From Magicicada septendecula (lineage: Eukaryota > Arthropoda > Insecta > Hemiptera > Cicadidae): 64,000 nt of DNA. Shown here piece by piece: positions 1-10,449 of this stretch. The position numbers were made by a program, and so were the translations under genes. The notes beneath the pieces were generated by a model. That model made no database searches. It was not told the DNA's origin and saw nothing but the letters and a program-made list of their open reading frames with translations. Every line of letters begins with the position of its first letter. The stretch's first letter is position 1. Where the stretch lies: assembly GCA_034769895.1 (NCBI GenBank), contig CM068367.1, positions 693,086,462 to 693,150,461 on the forward strand, written 5' to 3'.

Positions 1-147
1 ACATTACATAATCATTTACAATCATCACAAATTTGAATAACTAAACGACTGTACTATACATAATAACTTCTTTACACATGCCTTGAATTATTGTTATTAT
101 TATTGCTTACTTTAGGAAGTGCCAGACAAAATATAAATTATACAAAC

Positions 148-367
148 CGACAATATCGCGTTGCTGAAGCCACTTCGTAGCGTGCACGTTTGTCGGCGCG
201 TTGGGCAGATCCTCTTCGTATTTAATGAGAACTTGATACGGCAACTCAGAAAAAGCTGACATAAGCGATTCTATAACTTCGGGCGGAAAGGAACTCACAC
301 GAGTCAGAGAACCTAGGCTGAACACAATCACGCCTTCTGTTCCAGAATCCAGCAGAGCCTGGATATC
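148..367 (-). CDS. UGT gene A, exon 2 (partial gene)
   Basis: Second coding exon of a UDP-glycosyltransferase, an ER membrane enzyme that moves sugar from a UDP-sugar to small lipophilic acceptors. The exon opens after an acceptor ending tttag at 368 and reads DIQALLDSGTEGVIVFSLGS, then continues to KWLQQRDIVG, where a gtttgt donor follows at 147. The block VIVFSLGSLTRVSS and the W-L-x-Q-R-D motif near the donor-sugar site are family hallmarks. Length (220 bp) and phases (0 in, 1 out) match exon 2 of the complete UGT gene at 27894-30858. I infer that it follows exon 1 at 9637-10449, because that exon ends in phase 0 at LSE, where the family continues with DIQ. Exons 3 and 4 would lie beyond the left edge. 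It could instead belong to a separate UGT copy. Confidence 0.85.
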
Positions 368-1233
368 CTAAACATCGACAATATTAGATTTATTAAATTG
401 AACGAATAGTGTTTCACACGCTTCTTTCCAAATAATTTTAGCCCACATGTTTATACAGAAACACTCTATTTATCTTAGGACTATTTAACCAACGGAGTAA
501 AAATAACACAAAATACATAGTCAAGAATAAAAATAAAAATAACTAAAATAGAAGGTACTGAAATATATAGCAATAGGCAAAACCCCATCAAACATATTAC
601 TAATTTTCTCAGATGAAATTGATGAACATGGTCGGTTAATGTCTGACTGTCTCATTAGGATAGGTTACATTACTTAGTCTATACTTATTCATAATATTTT
701 GTGCAATGTAAACAAAACTTCAATTGTTTAAAAAAACTTAAGGTTTCCTCTTTTGTTTCTTTTAAGAACAGAAAGTAATGAGAAATACTTTTAAAACAAA
801 TACTAAGAAGACTACAGCTGATGGACAATGACAATGCGTTAATGCGGCAATGCATTAACTGTTTTTGTGGCCAATCCTGTAACTGTTTTTGTAGCCATTA
901 AACAATATAAAAACGAACTTCCTAAGAAAATTTCTATATTAATTTTTGTCTTTTCATTGTATTGTTAATTGATATTACTTAAATTTAAATCAGCTTCAAT
1001 ATAAAGTAAAACTGACTTTCTACTTATAAAAACACTTTTTCATTGTATTTAATGTACGTTATACTCCTGGATATGTGTACACAATCTTCAATAAAATCTG
1101 GAATAATACATTATATATTTATATATAACATCTTTAAAGAGCAAACATTTTTTATTTTTTATTTGATAGTGTCTCTTGATGTTTTATGTGAACTGCAGTA
1201 ATAGAATCTTACACATTTTGTTAGCAAATAATG
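368..1233. other. Intronic/intergenic AT-rich stretch
   Basis: If exon 2 at 148-367 belongs with exon 1 at 9637-10449, this lies inside the large intron of UGT gene A. It is AT-rich with many short A and T runs. I see no reading frame, RNA gene or bounded repeat in it. Confidence 0.5.
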
Positions 1234-1457
1234 ATTTCCTCTGCAAGTAGGCCTATAGTGTTTTATAGTATTAGGTATGCACCTAAGAGTAATCTGGATC
1301 TTCAGAGGTTTGAATACAAATTTATATTATGTGGAGTATAAATTTCTGAATATAATATAAATTTATATTCAGACCTCTGAAGATCCAGATTACTCTGCGA
1401 AACGTACGTAAGGTACATAATAATGTAAATTATTATAGGCCTACTTGCAGAGGAAAT
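1234..1457. repeat. Fold-back palindrome, about 224 bp
   Basis: The outer 24 bases at 1234-1257 are matched in inverted orientation at 1434-1457, both containing TAGGCCTA. A second inner pair matches over about 45 bases: agtaatctggatcttcagag on the left, with its reverse complement around 1374-1395. Together they make a near-continuous hairpin with diverged segments between the matched blocks. The right arm carries a hammerhead-like motif resembling the one at the Penelope fragment near 61811. It may therefore be a short inverted remnant of a Penelope-type terminal repeat, but no protein-coding part is present. Confidence 0.75.
1373..1414 (+). ncRNA. Hammerhead-ribozyme-like motif (degenerate)
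   Basis: In order on the plus strand: ACCU (1373), CUGAAGA (1377, fits CUGANGA), a CAGA/UCUG hairpin, GAAA (1399-1402), CGUACGUA (able to form a tiny stem III followed by UA), then AGGU (1411), which pairs with ACCU as stem I. Stem II is flanked by extra unpaired bases, so this copy may not cleave. The opposing palindrome arm lacks the GAAA box. Confidence 0.4.
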
Positions 1458-4400
1458 TTATTAGTTACTAATATAATATATAAGATCAAAGATTACATAA
1501 ATAATGGAATCAATAAGCTTGCGTATGTGTAACTAAAATTTAGCTTAATTACAGAGTTGAAGCAATGCATAAAGGAACTCAGGAAAGAGTCACAGGTATA
1601 AAATTAGTAAGCTACGTTAAAAATGGTTACTTAGATTATGAAATATTAAAGTATTATATTGTCAGCGTAGTTGACGCTGATTACATGACGCGTGAATTCT
1701 TTCGTTTTAACGCCCAACCGTGTAATGGTATGCCCGAAGTTATGTACGTCCCAAGTAAATTAAATACTTCTCAGCGCACGTAACGATGGAATTTTTCGAA
1801 CGTCGGCGTCGTTTCTTTATTTAGAATGTTTGCACAAGTTACAAACGCTTGGAATTTGTAAATAAAATGTTTTATTTTTTTATTTTTTACGTTTAACAGT
1901 ACGCTATCGACTTAAAACTCTATCTAAATTTCAATAATACTGATTACAAATGTTTAGGCATATACTGTGATAAATGCCATTAATTCAAATTGTAGGATGT
2001 GTGTTATAGTAATAAGGCTTTTATTACTTTTGTTCTTAGCAAAATGTTGGCTAATTTTTTACATTTAGTTCGAGTAATATTTTAAAAGAACGATACCGCA
2101 GAACATTATCAATTAACGTCTATGAAAGATCTTCTTTGTCAAATAAAGAGTCCCTATTTTTTGTCATTCAAAAGTCACATGACACAAAGAGGGAGATAGC
2201 GAAATACATTATGTATGTACTGTATAGGGGTTTCCTTTGTTTGCACCGCGCGACTTGAAAATTTACCCTCCAAAAAATTAAGTACCTAATAGCGTTATAA
2301 TTTCTCAATTTTTACGACATAAGAAACGTTATTCTTCATTGATGTACAAATTTTGAAGTTAGTTTTACTATAAAAAAAACTTTTTTATTATAAAAAATAA
2401 TAAATCAAAATTTCAACAACTTTTTTGTTGAACTTAAACATAAGTCGTTGTTAATAAACGTACACGGGTTGTTACTTCAATTGTACTTTAACATGTCGAT
2501 AAGGCGATGGAATACTGTATTTAGTGTTTCTGTACTCTTCAAACCTATCAAGAAAAAGTAAGTAAGTACAAGTACAATTAGGTTAAGATTTTTTGATTTA
2601 CGAAATGAAGAATTGACCTGTGAAAATCTGTCAAATTAAAAGAATCGACCTAGTTTAATTTTTATTTAATTTCAAGTCTCTAACTTAATAGGTTTTCAGG
2701 ACATAAACGTTTATATTGCGTACAACGCGAGAGTCGTGAACGCGATCGCTGTGATTGCTTGGTATAGCCTATTATTTGCAACTTGAGCTCTTTTGTAGAT
2801 TATTTTTTAATAATCACGTTTTACTTTATAACGCGTATTTTATAACCGTTATAGGTATTACGTGGTTTATTAAATATCCTTATTTAATTGCACGAATACG
2901 CAAGTAGGTATGATGGTAAGGTGGTATGCATTGTGTTTAGACGGTACAGTCGTTGGTTTGTTTGTTTCTTTGTGACTGCAAAACTTCTGGCTGTCAGATG
3001 AGTTGACTGTGTAACAATTAACGAAGACATGCTATTTTAGAAGAACGAAAACGGCGGATGTTATACGTAATATTGTGTAAACTGTGAGCAGATCTGTCGA
3101 GTTTAGTATCATTTTAATTCATAAAGTGCCTATAAAAGATGATTACAACAATAAAAACCGAAACAAATTGCTAATCTACTACGAATGAAGACGTTGTTAT
3201 GGTTAGGGTATGATTATAGCTGACTAAATAATTCGTTGTGTTATACTTACATTTTGTATGTTTTGTATTTTCTTATACTTATATATACTTACTGATTGTA
3301 TTTTTTCAGCTTTTATAAGAAAGCGAAGAAAAATATTTGTATATTTGAGTGAGCCTTAGTCTTTTAGATAATAATTATCTAAACGAAGTTATTGTGTGTG
3401 TTATTTGTTAATTATAACATTAAGCATTAATAAATGTTATTTAAGGTAAGACTGGTCTCGTTGTACAATTTATTTCACAGAAATATAATGTACTTAAGTC
3501 GTTCGTTGAATATATAACTTAAAAGAACAGCAATCCATCTGACAAACCCCAGTCAAAAAGTGCACTGGCAAAGAAACATAGTAATAAATATAATAAGAAA
3601 TATATTTGATTAGGGGTCAATAAATCTATGAAAGGAAACCTGAAACCTCCCCGACTCTCCCACTCTCGTTTCTAACAATTGGTACATATTTTCTCTATTG
3701 TTTTTAAACTGGCCGTTGTAAGTTTCTATTCTAAGTGCACGTGTTATGCTTGAAGACATGTTTTTGAACCTTGTTATAAATTTTAGGGTTGAAAGTTTTA
3801 GTCCAATTATTCGTGTAATTATTAAAAATATTTAAATTTATAATTCTGTAAATATCTCTTGTTATAGGCATAAAAGATACCACCGGATCGAGTAAAACTA
3901 CGAAATTGTCTATTCGTACTTAACTCGTATTGTTATTTATGATTATCCTGACAAATCAGATTCTTAGAGTAATTTGTGTATGTCTCAAATTATGTTCAAT
4001 ATTTTGAGAACAAAGAATCAGAATATTTAGAGAAAATGAGAGAAAAATGGCAGACTCACGGAAAGAGAACCGCAACTATAAACACATACGGTAAGAAATG
4101 AAGATACGGCAGATATGCCTATATAAATGATGATCATTCTCTTGTCGTTTGCTTGCAATTTCGACACCGGGACTGCTGTTGGACGAATTCTGTAACCGTT
4201 AGGCAGTCCCGTTTACATGACTCTTTTCAGCTTTTTAAACCCATCTTTACGGTTACTTGAGCTGAGAACCTCTACTTCCCCTTCTCCTAGAGCTGCTTCC
4301 ATAAATCTAATATTGTAGTCAGTTTGTGCCTAATTAAATTCATCACCCATTAATTTTCCCACATTACTGTGAGATATATCCACAGTCTTCTTTCTTCACA

Positions 4401-7400
4401 TACACATTACTGCTCACGCTTTTCCATCCTTCTCTATATACAGTACAAACCATAAGAAACAGTACCGAAAGCTTCAAGCCTGTGGCACACATGCGCACCG
4501 CGTGATCTCTTCATCGGTCGTTATCATGAAAACATATTCTTATGTTTATACTAGTTTACGCTTGATACAGTTTAAAATGATTCTAACAAAGCAGGAGATA
4601 GTTTTTTTATCGTAGTTCATATGGAGTTGGATGTCCAAGTGGCCCAAGTTTGCTACTTGTAGACAACGGATTTCTTGAACAGTTCCAAAAACCATCACCC
4701 AATAACATGTTTATCACAACACAACAGTTATCAAAAAATTCCTTTGTACGAGACCGTTCTCACTCAAGGCAAAGGCTGCACCACCCATTTAGTTACACTG
4801 ACAACAAAAACGAATATAGGAAAGTTCCTCGAGCAGACGTCTGTTGCAATCTTCAGAGAGACGTCTCCGGCAAGCTGAACCTTGAAGTTGAACCTTAACC
4901 TAAAATCTACGAAAAGACTGTTTAAACATTTTTCTCACTTACTGGTTTTACCTGAAACTTACTTTTGGAGCATGCTCAAGAAAACAGTATTTTGAGAGAA
5001 GCTGCCGGTAACCATTAGTGAACCTGATGAAGAGATGACATGGATAAAAGGAATTAAGCAACCTCTCTTCATGACATGTTTGGGAATCTATGTGAGCTGC
5101 AAGTTCTGGAACATGTCTTTTTTCTCATAAAACGTGGAAATTGACTTTCACGTATCGCTCCATTCACGTAACATATTTGTCTCATTTATGTCAAATAATG
5201 CTTTGTTGTAAAACATGCTTTCATTACTGTTTGTTTTGGCACATACCGGTGCTGTATTTCCTCCAGCAGCACAGTTGTTAAACAGCTGTTAACAAGAAAG
5301 GTATCTTTTGTCTTGTATGTTTAATAAGGTGTTTAATGCGACGCGCTTTGTTACAGATAAGACCAAGCTGTAGGCATAAACAAGAAAAGGAAAAAAATAA
5401 TGCAAATGTGAAAAGAAGGAGGTTTGCTTTTAAATCAGTTTTCTCACATGTGAGTTTGCGAAAAAAGATAAGTAGAAAGGCGCGTACACACAAAAGTAAT
5501 GCCTACAGGTACTACAGATTAAGAAGAGGACAGAACGTACCTTGTTGTCCAGTATGTATCACAGCCAAACCCGTCACCCGCGACTGCGCTGCGTCCCGAG
5601 CTTTAGATAAGCTCTCGCCGCGGGGACAAGGATTAACTGGCGTGGCCTGCTAACGGTCGAGGAACACGCCCTTAGCTCACACACGATATCAATATTTACA
5701 TAATATTGAAGCGATAAATTTCACAGTGAAATAGGATAAAATCTAAAAGAATTAATCAAATTTCAAATAAATTTCTGTTTACATTTTGCGATCAGCACAC
5801 GTTTAATAGGCCTAATTGTTGGTTTGTCAATGCTGACTTTGTTAACTTTGTATATTGCGTTCGTTAGTTCAATGTAATCATACGAAAATGAAGCTTTAAA
5901 ATGTTTTTGCAAACAAACAATTAGTTTTATACTTTTATTTTCATTTCGTGTTTATGAGGTCAGATTAAGTAACATAAGTTTCTGATAAATTTCGTCTAGT
6001 TGTTGTGTAATGTGCAAAGAAATTTAAATAATATGTTAACACTTAAAATACAATAATTGTCTTCTATTTAAGTTTTCACATAGTTCATGTTAATTTATTC
6101 ACAGATCGTACTAATTGCCACTAATGGAGTTTTCATCTTGTCGCAACACGTGAGTCCACAGTAACGAGACGAAGTTACTCAAAGTTGCAGGCTAACATCT
6201 GTTCTTCTATGTGTTACCGTAGGCCATTGCATTATTTTCCTGCCTATTATCATATTTTTCAGTATTAGGAAGTCTTTACGTCTCTTGCATATTTTGAGAA
6301 AGCTTTAAAACTATGATTTCATTCAGTAGTTCTTTGTGTTATTAAGCTTTACAAGTCCTCTAGCAAAATCTCCTGAATTGTATAATGAAGTTTTTATGAT
6401 AGAAGTTACAATCACAGTTGTACAGAAATTGATAGCCTTAAGCTTATTAAACGCCATAGCAGCTTATACTATCACTTCCTACTTGCCACAAATATCTCTT
6501 AACTTGTCAGTCTAATAACTCTTTTAAATGTGTCGCAATATTGCTACAAGTATAGGTTTTCAAATCGTCTTTTCTGTAGAAAATTTCAAATTTCTGATCA
6601 GTGGCATTAAATAATAGAGTGGCAACTTTAATATGATTCACCTTGAGCAAACCTCGAGATAGGCATTCTGTAGTTTTCTTGTTACATTCTTGAACCTCGC
6701 TTCATTTTCTTGTCAAATTTTCTGAAATTCTTTCCTGTTATGAATTCTTACTGCTCCACAATATAAGAGGTTCTATATATACTTTTTTTAAGAAAACAGA
6801 TGGAAAATGGTAAAAATTGTCCAATTTCTCTTTTGGTATTACAAAGGCCTTGACATATTCTTTCTTTGAAGTTTAATTCCTACTCGGTAATTTACGAAAA
6901 ATTATAAATTTTGTACAAATCATCGCTGCTAAATTGTCTTAACCTTTCCTTCCACAAGGCTGTAGTCATACGTATAATGTTTTACAGATTATCTTTACTA
7001 TCTGTAGGTATTGTGGCATAATTTTCACGTGAACAGCTTAGTATTTATTAAACGCTAGGAGGAAGTAATGTTGTTAACCTGATGCCCCGAAGTAATTTTA
7101 AAAACTTATTTAAGTTATGTAAATGTTCAAAACACCGGTATCATAAAATAGTGATGAGTAAATTTTCACTAACATTTTTCTTTTGCAGGAAGTTTCTTAC
7201 AGGCTATAAATTGAATACTGTATTAGCGTCCACATCTACCCTAATTTCTATATTTCTTATTCCATGTCTCCTTGTAAATCCTATGACAATTTTCAAGAAT
7301 TAAATCTCTACAATACATGTTTTATTTATTTCATGTTATTCCCCATGAAATTTCAAAGGCTCACATAATATTTTAAATTTCAAAGGCTATTTGACGCTGC

Positions 7401-7587
7401 ATAATAAGACTACCAGCCGCCTTCAGGAAGAACATACTTTCCAGCAAACACAAATAATTTTTGATATCCTAACTTTGTATATTTAAATGGAAACGCTGTA
7501 ATGGAAATTATGTGTACGTTAATTATAAAAATACGGTGATCCAGTTATAGAGAAAATCCATTTCTTCAGAAAACATAAGTGTGGAAA
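1458..7587. other. Long stretch without recognised genes
   Basis: Probably intronic to UGT gene A. No frame longer than about 105 codons occurs and none shows a recognisable domain. The frame at 5336-5653 is rich in basic residues but has no family signature. A small hairpin with a 9-bp stem (cgggactgc at 4168-4176, gcagtcccg at 4203-4211) is the only local structure noted. TAGGCCTA occurs once here, at 5807. No transposon ends with target duplications were found. Confidence 0.45.
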
Positions 7588-7589
7588 TA

Positions 7590-8263
7590 CAGTAGAGCTT
7601 CGATAATCCGGACATAAAAAATCCGGACCTTGTCCACAGAAAAATTCGATTCGTTATTATAAAAGTTAATGCCAGGTGCGAAGACTGCGACGAAAACGAT
7701 GCAAGCGAGTGGTTAGAAAGTGATAAAAATAACCACGGACATCAAATTTTAAATGATGAAGAAATAACTAACACTATAGCTGAGGTCGAGTCCCCAGACG
7801 ATAACGAAAATGACGAAAGTGAAGACATCGCTGATGAGGCATCAGCCGGACCTTCACACGCCGAAGCATTCAACGCATTAGAAACTGCAATGTCTTGGCT
7901 GGAAAAGCACCCCGAATGCTCTACTACCAAACTTTTGTTACTAAAGGAACTCAGAGACCTGACCTCCAATAAATGCAGCTCAAGCCTTGTTTAAACAAGG
8001 TGACTTTTTTCGTAGTTCTGATCTGCGTAATTAAATTTCTTCAGAATTTGTGATTAAACATTTTTTTATACAATATTTGTGTAAGTGTTTGGAATAAATA
8101 TAGCGAAAATGATGTTTCTAACATAACGCTGAGTTTTCGTAAGTACCCCGTCTATCCTTATACTTTAAGTAGTGATGTTTTTGTATATGTTCGAAAATCC
8201 GGACAAATCGATAAATCGGACTGGGTCGAACACCAATTAGTCCGAATTATCGACACTCTACTA
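7590..8263 (+). mobile_element. Tigger/pogo-type DNA transposon, deletion derivative
   Basis: The left end is CAGTAGAGCTTCGATAATCC at 7590. The right end, read inverted, is agtagagtgtcgataattcg ending at 8262-8263. Both match the Tigger/pogo terminal repeat (CAGTAGA... TCGATAATCCGGAC). TA dinucleotides flank the element at 7588-7589 and 8264-8265, as expected for Tc1/mariner-superfamily insertion. At about 674 bp it has lost most of the roughly 2.5-kb full element but keeps the 3' end of the transposase gene. The Tigger match is strong; whether any full-length partner exists in this genome cannot be seen here. Confidence 0.85.
7665..7994 (+). pseudogene. Tigger transposase, C-terminal remnant
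   Basis: An open stretch of 109 codons ends at a TAA at 7992-7994. It has no start codon because the 5' three quarters of the gene are gone. The remaining protein is the acidic tail typical of Tigger/jerky transposases: ASEWLESDK, then ILNDEEITNTIAEVES, an Asp/Glu-rich run, SHAEAFNALETAMSWLEKHP and finally LLLLKELRDL. The HAEAF-ALETA-WLE pattern corresponds to the conserved HxxALxxLxxALxWLE segment near the end of the family. The DDE catalytic core is absent, so it cannot transpose. The frame remains uninterrupted after the deletion, which suggests a modest age. Confidence 0.75.
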
Positions 8264-9636
8264 TACATAGTATCATATTTACTTACAGAAAACATGAAAA
8301 TAGATTATAAGATATAGTGAATTGTGAAATTTCTGAAGTGCTGAAAATGAAAGGAAAGCAAATTAATTAATAAACGAATTTAACAGTGTGTTAATTAGCG
8401 ATTATGGAGAAGCAATAGAGAACGGAAAATAAAATTAAAAGAAAAGGAATAAGGAAACGTGCCAGAATATACTGTATATACTCACTTATGAAGCGTATTT
8501 CTATATTCCCTTGCTTAGGTTGAAGCTGTTAAAGTTGCATTAAACTTAATCCTGTTTGGTACCACAGTTAATGGTGCGCGGTGTTCAGTAGTAACTGGCA
8601 GATACTCAATGCAATAGAAGTCCTCCCAATCGATTAAATACGTAGCGCGTGAAGTTCACTTTAGTTCATACCGTAGGATAATTAAAAAGTAAAATATTCT
8701 TAAGTCACTCAACAAAATACATAAGTTTCTATGTGTTTGATAACATAATTTTATTTAATGTAAATTAAATAAACATTAATGTTACATAATTAACATTAAT
8801 GTAAATTTAATTAGTTAAATTTAAAGTTTATTTAATAAAGTTATGTTTAAATAATTCAAACTAAATATAAGCTTATTACACTTAATTGTTAAATTACTTA
8901 TAAATCAATAATATTTTATTATTAATAAGTAATAATAAGTAATAAGTAATTTTATATTTTAGTAATAACTATATTTTTGCAAAATTTAAATTTTTGTAAG
9001 ATTTTTATTGAAAATAAAAAAAACAAATGATTGATTACGGATTATTTTTTCAAACATTTCGGGTTAATTACAAAACGACATATTGAAGCGGTTTAATCAT
9101 TTTATAATTAATTAATGAAAACATTTCATATAAAAAACGGAAATCATAGATCTTTTTCAATCAAATTTCTTTCTCGCTGAAATTGGATATGTTTTCACTG
9201 AACGCACTTGAATACGGTCATTTAGTCTATGTGTGCAACCCAGCACGAAAAATAACTTTACTTTCCAGTATATAAAGTAAGAAAATATGTCATAAAAACA
9301 CTTATTTTATGTTTTTTTATTTATGTAATTAATTTATTTTTGTAATAATTATGTTGTTATAGCAAATTGTACAACTCAAATTTAATTTAGCTAAAAGTAA
9401 TGATAATAAAATAAAAATGCTATCGGTGTTATAATCAGTATGTCTTTCCGCGTATAACCTGCATTCACATCACCGCGCACGCACACATATTATCTACACA
9501 CACCCGCGCTCGCGCGCGCACACACATTCACTACCTTCTTTAGAGTATACTAGTACAATATGTTTCACTGTTAGATATGTTGTTGCTTATTACTTAATTA
9601 GGCCAATTAGGCCAATACAAAGTACTGTGTACTTAC
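8264..9636. other. Very AT-rich intronic stretch
   Basis: Contains interleaved short direct and inverted repeats around 8755-8960 (repeats of attaatgt/acattaat and taataagt), poly-A/T runs, and a CA/CG-alternating tract around 9470-9527. No genes are seen. Confidence 0.5.
9470..9527. repeat. Alternating purine-pyrimidine tract (CA/CG)
   Basis: A run of cacaca, cgcgct and cgcgcgcgcaca units with short interruptions. It lies about 110 bp downstream of the donor site of UGT gene A exon 1, inside the intron. Such tracts can adopt Z-DNA, but no function is shown. Confidence 0.7.
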
Positions 9637-10449
9637 CTCAGACAAAGGTTGACGTTCCTTCATATGGATGCCGCCAATTTCTATCATATTTGGGACGTAC
9701 GGCCTTACTTGGGATATGGTAAAGTGGGTGTTCAAGAAAACTAAGGACGTGTTTCTTACAATGTCGTCCAACGACGGTATAGCATCTCCAAAATACTTCC
9801 TTTGAATTTCTTGAGAAGGAGTGTCCATGTAGTAGTGCTTGTAAACGTAGGATATAATTAAAAGCCACGTATTGACAAACCGTTCCGAAAACGTCATCTT
9901 GTCTGAGTACGGTACAAAGTAATTGGCTATGTATGAAGGATTTTCTGGATTCGATACCCTCTGGTTTGTCCAAGGGAATGGAAATGTTGTCACAAATGAT
10001 ATTAACGGAGCATCGAACTTGCGTGCAAATGCGGTGAAACAGTCTTCAGTAAAAAGTTGCGTAATAACTAAATCAAACATGGCACTAGAATTGACGAGTT
10101 CTCTTAACTCTTTTATATCCATCACCCGTTTACAGTAAGCATCGTGGCCTATGAACTTCAACAATACCTTCATTGTGTATATGGGTTGTCTGTATATCTG
10201 TTTTATGTCAGAAAATGTAATATTGCCCACAGCGGTTGGATTTGCGTAAGAGATGTCAACATCGGTGTAGTTGGGAAGTGGTCGCGTTTGAGGGAAAGAA
10301 CTAATTACAGTAACATTGTGCCCCCTGGCTGCGAGTCCTTTTAACAACGGTTCCATGACGATGAAGTGACTTTTTGAATTAGACGATACTATGACTAATA
10401 TTGCTGCTCCATTACAGGTGTTAATTAAAACCGGAACACCCAAGGCGAT
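9637..10449 (-). CDS. UGT gene A, exon 1 (N-terminal acceptor-binding domain)
   Basis: First large coding exon of a UDP-glycosyltransferase. It begins after an acceptor (ttttctacag) with ATC GCC TTG in frame and runs 271 codons to PLSE, where a gtaagt donor follows. Visible features are a hydrophobic N terminus (IALGVPVLINTCNGAAILVI) that probably belongs to the signal peptide, the catalytic-histidine block KSHFIVMEPL, NYTDVDIS, FDLVITQLFTEDCF with the partner acidic residue, the PLISFVTTFPF block, and GGIHMKE just before the splice. The exon lacks its own start, so a Met-bearing exon must lie upstream. A leader exon ending in ATG, as seen for the neighbouring UGT, would give M-IALGV. I did not find that exon. 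An in-frame Met four codons downstream of the exon start is a weaker alternative. Its closest relative in the window is UGT gene B, in the same orientation. Confidence 0.9.

Noticed and set aside
4650-4898. Two overlapping plus-strand frames of 67-82 codons
   Set aside because: No family signature and no splice or promoter context.
5336-5653. 105-codon basic reading frame
   Set aside because: No recognisable domain, and an overlapping frame exists on the other strand. Probably chance in a local GC-richer patch.
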